A stretch of DNA of 64,000 nucleotides from Batkoa obscura (taxonomy: Eukaryota > Entomophthoromycota > Entomophthoromycetes > Entomophthorales > Batkoaceae): positions 62,001 through 126,000 of the forward strand of contig JASVEC010000047.1 in assembly GCA_030770535.1 (NCBI GenBank). Reading direction: 5' to 3'. Made by a program: the position numbers and the translations under genes. The notes beneath the pieces were generated by a model. That model made no database searches. It saw only the letters and a program-made list of their open reading frames with translations, and had not been told where the DNA came from. Shown here in pieces: positions 34,087 to 46,677 of the stretch; the first letter of the stretch is position 1; every line of letters begins with the position of its first letter.

Positions 34087-34173
34087 TAGGGGTGTTTCTT
34101 TAGCTTCATCACTATTTCCATATTTTAAACGGAAAACTAGTAAAATTCTTAAATACAAAAATACATTCCCATA
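34087..34173 (+). mobile_element. TATGGGG MITE, shortened
   Basis: From TAGGGGTGTTTCTTTAGCTTC to ACATTCCCATA. It lacks about 15 bp in the middle (the block GCGCTATTTGAG is missing). Confidence 0.8.
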
Positions 34174-34253
34174 TCTTCTTTTTTTTCACTTTACTTACAA
34201 TATAGAATAAAAAAGGCTTCTACCTGATATCAAAAGTAACGCGATGTCATGAA

Positions 34254-34350
34254 ATGGGGATGTTTTTTTTCATTACTTTCTCTTCTTTAAGTGTTATTTG
34301 AGGTGAAAGATTATTAATAAAATTATCAAACAAAAAAATACATCCCCGTA
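34254..34350 (+). mobile_element. TATGGGG MITE
   Basis: From AATGGGGATGTTTTTTTT to ACATCCCCGTA. Confidence 0.85.
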
Positions 34351-34567
34351 TCATGCATGGTATCATGATATTAAGTAGAAATTTTTTTACAAAAAACTAA
34401 AAAAATCCTTTCAAAAATTCTATTAGTCTATTTACTTATTTGTGTGACTTTTCCCTGCCTAAAATCTTGGGGGTCACTAAGTTTTAGATAAATAGAAAGT
34501 TTATATATTGGTTAGCTAATTTTAATTATTATGCAATTTTTTAAAAGTTGGACTAAGAAATTTAGCA

Positions 34568-34672
34568 TATAGGGATGTTTTTTTTAGCTTCAGCATTTTT
34601 TCCATCTTTTAAGCGCTATTTGAGCGGAAAATTTGTTAGTGAAATTCTTAAAAACAAAAATACATCCCCATA
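34568..34672 (+). mobile_element. TATGGGG MITE
   Basis: From TATAGGGATGTTTTTTTTAG to ACATCCCCATA, with the central GCGCTATTTGAGCGGAAAA block well preserved. Confidence 0.87.
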
Positions 34673-34928
34673 TATAGCTAGAGGTGTAACAATCATTTAA
34701 GAAAAACAAAATTGATTCAATGCTATTACAAAAACTTTAACCAATGAAGACAAAATTAAACCAATCAAGTAACTAATTGATTTTATGAAATGAAATGTAA
34801 AATTAATTCATAATAATAAAGGTTATTTTTCAGGTTATTTCTTTATTATAATTAACTATAATTTTTGATTTGATTTTCAAAAATACTGTTTTTATATAAA
34901 TAAATTATCAAATATGTTAATCTCTTAT

Positions 34929-36839
34929 TTATCCAATAACATTATTGATAGATGTCAAAAACATTTTATCCACCACATAATTGTCCAAATTAATTTTGAT
35001 AAACTCAATTGTACTCTCCGAGTCGCATCTTTCACTTTTCAATTTTGAGTCACAGGCAGCTTTCAATAATCTTAACAATTTGAGTACATAGCCTTTAGCT
35101 TCGAGGATAAATTTTTTACCGAATCCTTGATTTAGTAACCATTCTCCTTCACTAATAAAAGATAAACAAGCATAAATTATATACATAATGGAGTTATAAT
35201 AAGGTCCATCGTATTTGACATGAAACCCAGCATTGGTAGCCATAGCACATCTAGCACAAGCAAAAGCACCACGATTTTTTCCATGTGTTTGTTGAATGTT
35301 ATATCGTTTCATTATTAAAAAAAATTCTGATAATGATTCGACCGATTTGTATAAGATCATAGCCTCATTAAGAGGGAATTTTTTGGGTTTCGGGATAACT
35401 AGGACAGAGGGATAATAAAGATAAATCATTACTAAATGAGCATAAGCGTTTAAATGATATTTGAATGGGTTAGATTGATAATATTTTTGTATTCTTTTCA
35501 TGTTCCTTACTTGATCATTTGACTTCATCCTTTTCACTGTGTCAGATATAGATTTGCTATATATCAATTGAGAGGTTAAATTGGTCAACGCTGTATTAAA
35601 CTTTTCATTTGGTAATTGCAACTCAGAATGAGGTATTTCATGTAGCTTATTCAACCTTGAATACTCCGACTTAACCTTTTGAATATGTGATACAATCTGC
35701 GTGAATGATTCGGTGACTATTTTATCGCTATATATATTTTCAAACTTATTATCCGAAAAAATGCCGCTTATCTCCAAGTCAGTTGGTGAATACGAACTAT
35801 TCAATTGTATACTATTTTTGACACTTGATAGATTGATTTTTACTGGTTTAAAATTAGCATTAAAGCTTGGCATATTTGGAAACATTGTTAAAGAAGTATA
35901 ATAAAATAATGATAATGAATCCCATAAATTTGCAGCCCTTTTTTTTTCATTGAATTCAGTTTCAGGCTTTTTTACTCCTTTACCATACCACAATTTTCTT
36001 TTATCTTCCTCAGCCATCTCTTTTTCACTCTTATCATATCCCAGCAACTGTGCCATTCTTATAGCTAAACTAAAATATCGTATGTATGATACTAAATCTG
36101 ATTTATAAGCTGAAATAGATGCTAAAAAAAACAAACCAATTACATTTTTAAAGGATGAGTTTGCATATGCTTCCGCCAAACATTCCTTTGCTTTTTTAAA
36201 GTTAATTTTATAAACTTGCTTTGTAAGCATACCATTATTCAAGCCTGTAAAACAGGCTAACAAAGCTAGAAAAGCATAGGAAGACATATCAGGCTCGGTA
36301 TTAATTAATAGAGCATTGACTTCATTACGGGTAAACCACATTTGATATATATCAATATATTTTAAATATATAGTAACTCCAGTTTGTAAAAAAGTATCAT
36401 ATCCTGTAGTTGGTTGTTTTAACAAGGTAATTGGCTTAATATAATACGTGATGACTTCTTGATTGTTGATGTTTGTTAGTTCATGCTTATAAGCGTCTAT
36501 CAATAGCTCAATATAGTCGTAGTCTTCATAAACGGATGCTGTGTCACGCTTTAACTGATCTAGTATTTGGACACACCAAGCTAGATATTCTAATTAGTAG
36601 TTAATAAGTTTATTATTTGTTTTTACAAAGGCGCTTATTTACTGTGATAGAATGACAACTGCGATAAATTCAAGGCATCTGGTTGTTGTAAACTAGCTAT
36701 TGCCTTCTTTGTATTATATTCTAATTTATCCACGCGGCGCCGCCTCCAGTCCATATCGCTACGTAATTGTGCTGGTTATGAGGGTTAATATACATTAATT
36801 AAAGAAATAAGTGCATTTACATTTCGATATTGTATTCAT
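34929..36839 (-). CDS. Fungal transcription-factor-domain protein, family member D
   Basis: The exons are 36839-36821, 36771-36643 and 36589-34929, giving 602 residues. Exon 1 encodes MNTISK and exon 2 the basic linker (DMDWRRRRVDKLEYN). Exon 3 has YFSLAIRMAQLLGYDK, the YHLNAYAHLVMIYLYYPS helix, and GAFACARCAMATNAGF. It is the same architecture as A-C with no zinc cluster. Intron 1 is flanked by a GTAAAT donor and CCAG acceptor, the least typical of the six. Confidence 0.78.
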
Positions 36840-36972
36840 GATGAAGTTGGATTCTAAATAAATTAAAATGAGATATTGAAATTTTTGATTTTATTTTTTA
36901 AAATGCATTGTCAATTCATGCAATTTAAAAAGACACCTATCAAACTTAATAAAAATATAAGAATATGAGAAC

Positions 36973-37077
36973 ATGGGAATATATTTTTGTATTGAAGAAT
37001 TTTACTAACAATCTTTTCACCCAAATAGCGCTTAAAAAATGAAAAAAAAGTACTGAAACCAAAGAAACACCCCATAG
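36973..37077 (-). mobile_element. TATGGGG MITE
   Basis: From CATGGGAATATATTTTTG to AACACCCCATA, in reverse orientation. Confidence 0.83.
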
Positions 37078-37751
37078 TTTGATTTCAATTTAATTTGTCA
37101 TAATTGTAAATCAAAAAATATTAGCTTGAAATAAAACAGTCACACATACTTTAGATAAAATATATTCATGTATTATTAGTGACTTATAACAAGAAGCCTA
37201 TGAAGTATAACCCATTGTATTAAAATACTAACATGTCAATTTCGAGTTAGAAATGCCTGTCTGAAAATTCAAAATTTATGAGCCTTACTATTACAATTGA
37301 CCAGATTATATTATAAACTACTTGGGCATTTGAGCTTGAATTGTATCATAATTAAATTGAAACGCTTTTTAAATAATTAAGTTGTGGCTATCACGGCCTT
37401 TTATGACTTTTTGAGGTAATTTTTATAATAAGATTATTTGTATAATTGATTTGTATAGTCAATCCCTATTTTTAGGTTTAATATGCCATATTCTTTCTCC
37501 TTAAATGAGCAGTCCCTTAGGTCTAAAGAGCTACAACAGTTGTAATGTTTGTTTTTATTCTAAGTTTAGTTGAATTTTGTTTAATCATTGCTATCAGATT
37601 TTCATTTATAGTGATCATTATTTTTTAAAATTGGCAACACGAAGTGGAAGCTAATTTTTTCTTACTTCGTGTTCTAGATAACCCATTAATATTGTTATCT
37701 TTTTGTCCACCCTTAATCAGTTGTTGTATTAATTTATATTATAATTTAACA

Positions 37752-37856
37752 TATGGGAGTGTTTTTTTTGACTTCATTATTTTTTCCATTTTTTAAGCAC
37801 TATTTAAGCAGAAAATTTGTTAGTAAAATTCTTAAACACAAAAATACATCCTCATA
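37752..37856 (+). mobile_element. TATGGGG MITE
   Basis: From TATGGGAGTGTTTTTTTTG to ACATCCTCATA. Confidence 0.87.
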
Positions 37857-38697
37857 TGTATTTTATTATATTATATTATTACTTATATCAAATTATATTT
37901 TTATGTATAAATACTAGCGACAAATGTTAAAGAGGCAGAATCGTACTTTAGCGATATGACTAGCCTTGGCTTCTAGTTAAGATAAATACTGTATTTTTTT
38001 CCTTTGGACTAATACCCAATAATAAATGTCTATGTTCAAGAGAGGCCCTTCCAATTAAAAATATTACTTTGAAAAGCTCTCTTTCATATATTTATCAGCA
38101 AGAACTTTGAAACCTGTTATACTCATTTGAGATCTATTCATTAAGAGACACACAAGACCTAAATGACTTCTACTTCTTACTGGAAGCAAATACAATCAAA
38201 GGAGTGGATTTATTAATTTAATATTGCAATTAAATTTCTTGAATTAAAAAAAATCAAATAAGCCATATCGAAATAAAAGCTGAATTTATATGATGCCTAT
38301 TTATCCATCTTTTTTAGTTGTTTGATTATTAGTATAGAAGTAGTTTTTAGCCTGCTTTTATCATGAGTATCAAGATGCTTTATTTAATTATGCTAGGTAT
38401 CAAAATTCATTTATAAATTCTTTTGAAACGATATGAGAATATAGTTTTCCTCTCTTCATTTGATTAACTTATGAACTTTTATACACATTCAGCAATTGAA
38501 GTATTTAGATGCAAAATACATTAAAATATAAGCTGGGAGATACTAAGCTACTCTTGCTACTAGATCATATCCTTTGATTTGAAAATCCTCCCTTGTTAAT
38601 AGTTTGGCAGCTAAGTTTAATTTATGGTGGTTGAAGCATATGGCAACTTGATTTCGAAGTATTGTATTAAGTTGCATTAAAAATAGTCGAAATAAAT

Positions 38698-38798
38698 TAT
38701 GGGGGCGGTTTTTTTGATTTTATCGCTTTTTTATTTTTAAGCAGTATGAATGGAAAGATTGTTAGTAAAATTCTTAAATAAAAAAATACATCCCTATA
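38698..38798 (+). mobile_element. TATGGGG MITE
   Basis: From TATGGGGGCGGTTTTTTTG to ACATCCCTATA, with a small loss in the middle. Confidence 0.83.
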
Positions 38799-39702
38799 TT
38801 ATAAAATAAAAATCCATAATAATTGAACTTGATTATTTAATTTGGCTTTTTGTTTATAAATTAATCTGCCATAATAATAGTACTTTATTTTTATAAAAAT
38901 GATATTTTTCAGGAGTTCAAAGGAGGAATTGAAGATAGTTAAATGTACTTATTGAAGCTTGAACAATGAAATGAATGTGTTATAACTGGATTTAAAGGAA
39001 CTTGCAATGAGGCTTTTTAAAGTATGATAAAGGAATTTTACAGTTATATCATAAGAAGTAGAAATAATAAGAGATATTTTATCTATTATTAATGTAATAA
39101 AAACAGGTATAAAATTTTAAATATGAGCTTTTTGACTTAAAAAAGTAGCTTTATTGAGAACAAAACAGTATACTTGGCTGCATTAGTCTCATAATAAAAG
39201 TTTTATGGTCTTGGTGAACATTTGCTAACCTATCGAAGTTGATGCAAATCTCTTGATATTGCTTTACACAAAATATTTGTTTTTTAGTTATAAAAATAGT
39301 AATATACAAAGAAATAAATGTAATGGTTACAAAGATAATATCTGAGACTGAAATACTATAATGGAAGTTTTTTATAAATTAGAACCAAAAATAATGTAAT
39401 CCTTCTTGTGTTGTAATCAATCTATTAAAATATTTGTAAAAAATTGAAAAAACTAATGATAATAGAATCAGCTTTATTTAATGCGATACAAACTAACATA
39501 AAAACAAAAATATTTAAACAATTTTTAAAGCATTTATACTTATAATAATTGTATAGTACAAGGTGTTTTATCAAAAATATGAATTGATGTTATTTTTAAA
39601 TATATTAAATATATTTTTTAGATTTAACTTTTGAGAATAAGTCTATTTAACTTGATACTTATTTAAAAAAATACCTATACTATTCAATACATCAAATAGT
39701 AT

Positions 39703-41613
39703 TCATGTAATAATGTCTTTAATAGACATCAATATCATTTCATCTACTTCAAAACTATTTAAATTCTCTTTGATAGATTTGATTGTATTCTCCGAATCTA
39801 ACTTTTCACTTTTCAATTTCGAGTCGCAGGCAGTTTTTAACAACCTCAGTAGTTTCAATACATAACCTTTAGCCTCAATCATAAACTTCTGTCCAAGCCC
39901 TTGGCTTAGAAGCCAGTCTTTCTCACTAATAAAAGCCAAATAAACATAAATTATATACATAAGCGGAGTATAATAAGGTGCATCATAATTCACCCGAAAC
40001 CCATCGTTGCTAGCAAACTCGCATCTAGAACAAGCAAAAGCACCACGATTCCTACCATGAGTTTGTTGAATGTTATTTCGCTTCATTATTAAAAAAAATT
40101 CTGCTACCGATTGAGCAGACTTGTATAAAACTATAGCTTCATTGATATAAAACTTTTTAGGTCTTGGAAACACTAATAAGGAAGGGTAATAAAGGTATAT
40201 TAGTATTAAGTTACAGAAAGCATTTAAGTGATATTTAAATACATTGGATTTATAACATTGTTGGATTGCTTTCATATCTTTTACTTGTTGGTTTAGCTCG
40301 ATCTTTTTTGTTATTTCAAATAGGGATGGATTGTTTACCAATTGACTGGTTAAATTCGTTAACACAGTATTAAATTTTTCTTTAGGTAATTGTAATTCAT
40401 GATGGGGTATTTCATAAACTTTGTCCAATCTTGAATAATTTAGTTTGATGTTTTGAACATGTGCTGTTATCTCAGCAAACGACTCAGCTGCTATTTTTTC
40501 ACTGTGTACTTTTTCGAATTCATTATTTAAAAAAACACTGTTTATTTCCAAACCAGTTGATGGATAAGAGCTATTCACTTCTAAACCATCTTGAATGTTT
40601 TTTGATAAATCGATTTTTACTGGTTTAAAGTTAACATTAAGCCTTGGCATATTTGGAAATATCGACAAAATAGTATAATAAACCAATGATAACGAATTCC
40701 ACAACTCTATACCCCTTTTCCTTTTTTCGAACTCTACCTCAATCTTCTCCACTCCTTTAACATATTCTGATTTCCTTTTATTTTCCTCAAGCATCTCCCT
40801 TACACTCTTATTGTACCCTAATAACTGTGCCATCCTTATAGCTGAGCTAAAATACCGTAAGCTTACTACTGGTTCCGCTCTATACCCTGAAATAAAGCAC
40901 ATAAACAATATGCCAATCACATTGTCAAATGATGGATTGGCATATGCTTCCACTAAGCACTCCTTCGCTTTTTTGAAATGAATTTTATAAATATGATGTG
41001 CTAATGTACTATTTTTCAAACATAAAAAATAAGCCAACAAAACCAATATAGCATGGGAAGACAGATTAGGTTCAGCGTTAGTCAATAAGGCGCTGAATTC
41101 TTTGCGAGTATACCACATTTGATATAAGTCAATATATTTTAAATAAATCTTTAAACCAGATTGTAGAAAGGCTCCATAACCTGTGGCCGGTTGCTTTAGT
41201 AAGGTGTCTGGATTGACAAGGTAGACGATATTTTCATTGTTGTTTATATTTACCAGCTCACGTTTATAAGTATGTATCAATAACTCAATATAATCATAGT
41301 CTTCATAAAGAGAAAAAGAGTCATACTTTAGTTGTCTTAATATTCCGATGCACCAGGCTAAATATCCTTAACTAAAATTAGTATTTATGTTTAATTTTTA
41401 AGGATATTCATTTACTATGATATGATGTCAATTGTCCTCCACTCAAGCTCCTTAGACGCTGTAAATGGGCTATTGTAGACTTTATATTATATTCCAAAGC
41501 ATCCACGCGATAGCGTCTCTTATCTATCTCACTGCGAGGTTTCCCTGTGTAATAAAATTTAGCTTATACCGGCTAAAGAAATTATATTATTTACTTTTTG
41601 ATAGTGTATTCAT
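39703..41613 (-). CDS. Fungal transcription-factor-domain protein, family member E
   Basis: The exons are 41613-41595, 41544-41416 and 41366-39703, giving 603 residues. Exon 1 encodes MNTLSK and exon 2 the basic linker (SEIDKRRYRVDALEYNIK). Exon 3 has YFSSAIRMAQLLGYNK, YHLNAFCNLILIYLYYPS, GAFACSRC followed by ASNDGF, and a conserved C-terminal block (ISEKDWLLSQGLGQK). Its linker exon is nearly identical to that of member F, indicating a recent duplication. There is no zinc cluster. Confidence 0.8.
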
Positions 41614-42259
41614 GATAAAACTGATTTAAATAAATTGAAATGAAACGTTGATTCTTATGAATGTCTATTTTTAAGGTGCATTTAAAATTTTATGCATTTT
41701 GGAAATCTGAATTAAATTTGTAGAGGAGAGGAGCATGATTTGTAATGTAAGATTGAAATTGAATGCACTTTACAGTTATTATAAAAATGGCTTGTTTTCA
41801 CACCTATATCTATCTCTCTTTCGTCATTGTCTTTTCTCTTGAAAGATTTCTTACCCTTCTAATATACCACTCCATTTACTAAATGATTTAAAAAAGGCTT
41901 GTTTAACATATAAAGGCATCATTGTCTTTAAAACAAGTTAAAAATTTAGAATAAAAGGTGAGCACTTTAACAAAATTAAAGTAAGTAATAGATAAGTGTT
42001 AATATTGGCTATAACTCAAGAAATGAAAAAATATTAAAAATGTTATTTTAAACTCAATTAAACGTTATTTATAGCAATGATAGTTACTGTTTTTTATAAA
42101 CTATCATGTATTATGAATACAAGCAAAAAGGATAGTAAATAAAAAATATTCTTATATACATTTAAAAATTAAAAAACATTAATTTGGACATAGCATTATT
42201 ATAGCTTGTATAAAGAACTGAATGAATATAAATTGCATAAATTATTTATAAAGTTAAGT

Positions 42260-42357
42260 ATATAGGAATGTATTTTTTTAAGAATTTTACTAATAATCTT
42301 TTCGCTCATGGCGCTTAAAAATTAAAAAAAATCAAAAAATCAAAAACAACCGCTACA
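42260..42357 (-). mobile_element. TATGGGG MITE, decayed
   Basis: From TATAGGAATGTATTTTTTT to AACAACCGCTACATG, in reverse orientation, with a worn right end. Confidence 0.7.
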
Positions 42358-42499
42358 TGCTCTATTTTTGATTTTGAAAATTCAACATTCAGTTTTTATT
42401 TAATATTTTATAAACATTATATAAGATCGTTAGTTAACTATTTATTACAATTGTTTTTTACATTTTCTAGAATAACGATTTAATTCTATTAGATTCTCA

Positions 42500-42604
42500 T
42501 ATGGGAGTATTTTTTTTGACTTCATTATTTTTTTCATTTTTTAAGCGCTATTTGAGCGGAAAGTTTGTTAGTAAAATTCTTAAATACAAAAATACATCCC
42601 CATA
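42500..42604 (+). mobile_element. TATGGGG MITE
   Basis: From TATGGGAGTATTTTTTTTGA to ACATCCCCATA. Confidence 0.88.
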
Positions 42605-42631
42605 TCTTATTTTTAAATTTAACTTTTAGCA

Positions 42632-42734
42632 TATGGGGCTGTTTTTTTAGTTTCATTATTTTTCCATTTTTTAAGCACTATTTATGTGGAAAAATTGTCA
42701 GTAAAATTCTTAAATACAAAAATACATCCCCATA
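42632..42734 (+). mobile_element. TATGGGG MITE
   Basis: From TATGGGGCTGTTTTTTTAG to ACATCCCCATA, head-to-tail with the preceding copy 27 bp away. Confidence 0.88.
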
Positions 42735-42794
42735 TTTTAAATATTTTAATATTTTGTTGAATAAATCACTATCAATACATTCATTTCCCCCTAT

Positions 42795-44706
42795 TTATCC
42801 AATAATACTATTGATAGATTTCAAAAACATTTTATCTACCATATAGTTGCCTAGATTCTTTTTAATAAATTGAATTGTGTTTAATGACTCTAATCTTTCA
42901 CTTTTTGATTCAGAATCAAGAACAGCTTTTAATAGTCTCAACAATCTTAGCACATAACACTTTGCTTTAATAATAAATCTTTGTCCAAGCTTTTGAGCCA
43001 ATAACCAGTTTTCTTTGCTAATAAAAGCTAAATAAACATACACAACATGCATAATTGGGGTATAAAAAGGTCCTTCAAAATTAAGATAAAACCCATTGGC
43101 ACTAGCTAACTCAGACCTAGCACATGCAAAAGCTCCACAGTTCCTACCATGACTTTGCTGGATGTTATTTTGCTTAATTATTAGATAGAATTCTGCTATC
43201 GATTGTGCTGATTTATTTAAAAGTATAGCTTCATTGATAGTAAATCTTTTAGGTTTTGGAAATACCAGTACAGAGGGATAGTATAAGTAGATAAGTGTTA
43301 AATGAACAAATGAATTCAAGTGGTAGTTAAATGTATTGAACTCATAATATTTTTGGATTATTTTTGCCTTTTTTGTTTGCTTCTTTGAATCTATTTTTTT
43401 CACTTTATCATATAAAGATGGGTTGCAGACTAATTGACTAGTTAAGTTAGTCAATACAATACTAAATCTTTCTTTAGTTAACTCCAATTCATGTTGAGGT
43501 ATTTTATCTATAACGTCCTTTCTTAAGTAATTTAGCTTTATTTTTTGAATATGAGCTACTATCTCAGCGGATGCCTCAGTCACTATTTTTTCACCATAAA
43601 TCTTTTCAAGTTCACTGCTTGAAAAAGCACCATCTATTTGCGATCCGCTCGGTGAGGAAGTATCATTTGCTTGTAAACCATTTTCAACACTTTTTAGTAA
43701 ATTAATTTCCATTAATTTGAAATTAACATTAAGGTTTGGCATATTTGGGTATATTGATAAGTAGGAATAATAAATAAAGGATAGTGATTCCCATAGCCTC
43801 ATACCCCTCTCTTTTCTCTTAAATTCTATCTTAATTTCTTCTGGTCTTTTACTATACACCAAATTCCTCTTATATTCCTCAACCATCTCACTCGCACTCT
43901 TATTATACCCCAAAGCCTGTGCCATCCTTATAACTAAGCTAAAATATTTTGTAACAGATGCCGAATCCGAGATATGAGCTGAAATAAAGCACATGAATAG
44001 TATACCAACTACATTATTAAAAGATGGATTGGCATATGCTCGTATCAGCCCTTCTTTTGCTTTTTTAAAATTAACTTCGTATATATGATGTGCCAACATG
44101 TTGTTTTTTGAGCGTGAAAAGTAAGCTAATAAAGCCATAAATCCATGGGAACATAGATCTGGGGTATTGTTGGTTAATAAAATATTGACCTCTTTATGAG
44201 TATACCATACCTGATGTAAATTGATGTACTTCAAATAGATAGTGACACCATTTTCCAGAAAAGTGCCATATCCAGTAGCTGGCTGCTTTAATAAGATGAC
44301 AGGTTTGATAATGTAGTCGAAGCTACCATTAATGTTAGTATCTTCTAATTCTTGTTTATAAATATGCACCAATAGCTCAATATAATCATAGTCTTCATAA
44401 AGAGAAAAAGTGTCGTGCTTTAGTTGACGTAATATTTCCATGCATTTGGCCAGATATTCTTAGACATCAGTTAGTATCTATTTATATTTTTGAAAAGTAC
44501 CAATTTACTATGATATACTACTAATTGAATTCCATCCAACCTTTTTAGACGTTCTAAGCGAGTTATTACAGACTTTATATTATATTCCAAAGCATCCACA
44601 CGATAGCGCCTCTTATCTACCTCACTACGAGGTTTTTCTGTGTAATAGAAATTGATTTGTATTAGTTAAATAAACTATCCTATTTACTTGTTAATGGTGC
44701 ATTCAT
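42795..44706 (-). CDS. Fungal transcription-factor-domain protein, family member F (frame problem in exon 2)
   Basis: By comparison with E, the exons would be 44706-44688, 44635-44509 and 44458-42795. Exon 2 is 127 nt instead of the 129 found in all five other members: an AT dinucleotide is missing near 44580, so translation from MNAPLT would end just after RVDALE. The third exon is open from an ATG at 44441 (MEILRQLKHDTFSLYED) and retains YFSLVIRMAQALGYNK, a YHLNSFVHLTLIYLYYPS helix and GAFACARS, which lacks the second cysteine of the motif. It could be a young pseudogene, a gene starting at 44441, or an assembly error. Confidence 0.7.
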
Positions 44707-45075
44707 GACAAATGAAAATTTACAAATCAAAAAGTAGAGTTTTATAGATTTTAGTTTTGAAATGTATCCTTATACAAGTCAAGAAATCTAGTTTAAGTTT
44801 ATACGAAAAGAAAGCATATTTATGCAAAAGTTGACGGCATTTTGCTATTAGAATAAAAAGGCTTACTTTTACATAAGAATCAATAATGCCTTTAAAATTA
44901 AAAAGACTGAAATTAGAATAGGATACGAGCACTCTAATAATCTCAAGTGAAATAACCAAGCATTACTATAGACTAAAGCTTGAAAACAAGTTGAAAAAAG
45001 AGATAAAATGTATTAAACTTTAAAAATTGTCTTACTTTATTTAAAAAAAATTGTTTTTTGCTTTAAAGTTTATTA

Positions 45076-45180
45076 TATGGGGGTGTTTCTTTTGGCTTCA
45101 TTACTTTTTCTATCTTTTAAGCGCTATTTGAGTGGAAAAGTTGTTAGCAAAATTCTTAAACACAAAAATACATCCCCATA
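45076..45180 (+). mobile_element. TATGGGG MITE
   Basis: From TATGGGGGTGTTTCTTTTGG to ACATCCCCATA, with the central GCGCTATTTGAG block. Confidence 0.88.
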
Positions 45181-45301
45181 TGCTTTCATTAAAAAGTAAA
45201 ATGAGGATAAAAATACAGGAGACGTTAAGTATGATTTTATTATTGCGTGCATAAATGGCTGCGAAAGTAAAAAAACATGAATTACTAGCAAACAAAAGCG
45301 A

Positions 45302-45354
45302 CTATATGGGGCTGTATTTTTTCCATGTTTTAAGCAAAAAAAAACCCTGATATG
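45302..45354 (+). mobile_element. TATGGGG MITE, internally deleted
   Basis: It keeps TATATGGGGCTGTATTTTTT, a short TTTTCCATGTTTTAAGC block, and a CCCTGATATG end. The middle is lost, leaving about 50 bp. Confidence 0.6.
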
Positions 45355-45746
45355 TATTAATTGAAACTAAAGCCCAACTTTTTCCCGCTTCTGATTTTCT
45401 ACATAAGTCGAACCTAAGCATAAATACCAAATAAAGAGTATGTATTGTCTAAATTAGTCAAGAAAATCAAATTCTAAACTATCAACAAAAAATATTGAAA
45501 ACGTTTATTCATTATTTTAATTTTTGAATTGTAGAGATCTAATAAATTCTGATATAAATCAGACTGGAAAAAATTACTTTATATTTCATGTTAGTAAGTT
45601 CAAAGACCTGTCTAAAATTCACTTTATTTTATTAAATATAATTATAAACATTTAGTACATATTTAAACTTATAAAAAAATTCCTTACTTTTACATAACTT
45701 TATAATTTCGATTTTAAAACTAAATATTCAATTGTTCTTGCAAGTA

Positions 45747-46020
45747 ATGGCTCTATGTGAGCAAAATGAGCCAGAAGATGCAAATTGTTTTTTCCACCAT
45801 AAATCATCTCATTGTATCTTGTATCAAGCTGCAGGTTTCAAAAACATTGGTATGTATTAGCATACACCTTTTTGAAAATTGTTTAAAATGATAAGATTGA
45901 ATACTCACAAGTAAAATTTTAACAAAACGATAAAGATTTATAGTTTTTTGTTAAGTTTTTTGCTTGCAGTTACCAACTGTCGGGATTGTATACATTTCAA
46001 AAGTGTACCATTTTCACATT
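45747..46020 (+). CDS. Small cysteine-containing protein, two exons
   Basis: The first exon begins at 45747 (MALCEQNEPEDANCFFHHK). A GTATGT donor after KNI and a TTGCAG acceptor at about 45969 give a second exon coding VTNCRDCIHFKSVPFSH and a stop at about 46018-46020, just before a MITE. The joined product has about 52 residues with five cysteines and no signal peptide. A missing 5' exon is possible because a TTGCAAG acceptor-like site precedes the ATG. Family not recognised. Confidence 0.3.
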
Positions 46021-46032
46021 AATCTGTGTATG

Positions 46033-46133
46033 TACGAGGATGTTCTTTTTGATTCTATTACTTTTTCCATTTTTTAAGTGCTATTTGAGCGGAAAGTTAG
46101 TAAAATTCTTAAACAAAAAAATACATTCCCATA
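46033..46133 (+). mobile_element. TATGGGG MITE
   Basis: From TACGAGGATGTTCTTTTTG to ACATTCCCATA, starting about a dozen bases after the small Cys gene's stop. Confidence 0.83.
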
Positions 46134-46677
46134 CCCTTTTTTTAAAACGTTTGGCATATCACAAAATTAAAAGGGTTCTATTTTTTGCGCTACTTTTTGA
46201 AAGTTTAGCCTATTTGATATACTTTTGGCAAAAACAATCAAGCCAAAAAAATTATAAAAACTAATCAAATTTCAGAAATCAATTAAAAGATGGATTACAG
46301 TTTTAAAGCAAAGTTTAATAACTTTTTATATCAGCATCAAAAATTTGTGAGTTTTATTTGTGTCATTGATTTTAAACTGTTAATTATCAAGTTTTCATAA
46401 AGCTTCAATAAGTATACAATAAGTCATTAAACCTCCCTTTTATTTAAAATTGTAATCTATTTTTTGAATTTAATTGACTTTCTTTCAAAATTTCGTTTAG
46501 TTTTCACAATTTTTAACTCAATTGTTTTGGAAAAAAAGTGTATTAAAAGTCAGCCAAATTCCAACAAAAGTTAGCTTTATTTAAACAAAAACTTTAAGTG
46601 TGTCAATTTTAATAATTTAAGGTTTTGTGTACCTTAATCTTTAAATTTGATTAAATTTGCAACGCTTTTCAATAGCA

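Larger units (their letters stand above)
33765..34928. other. Intergenic with three MITEs
   Basis: Apart from the MITEs listed at 34087, 34254 and 34568, nothing is recognised. Confidence 0.5.
36840..39702. other. Gene-poor intergenic
   Basis: AT-rich with three MITEs (36973, 37752, 38698). No coding signal was found on either strand. Confidence 0.5.
41614..42794. other. Intergenic with three MITEs
   Basis: AT-rich, carrying MITEs at 42260, 42500 and 42632 and no other recognisable feature. Confidence 0.5.
44707..45746. other. Intergenic with two MITEs
   Basis: Apart from the MITEs at 45076 and 45302, nothing is recognised. Confidence 0.45.
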
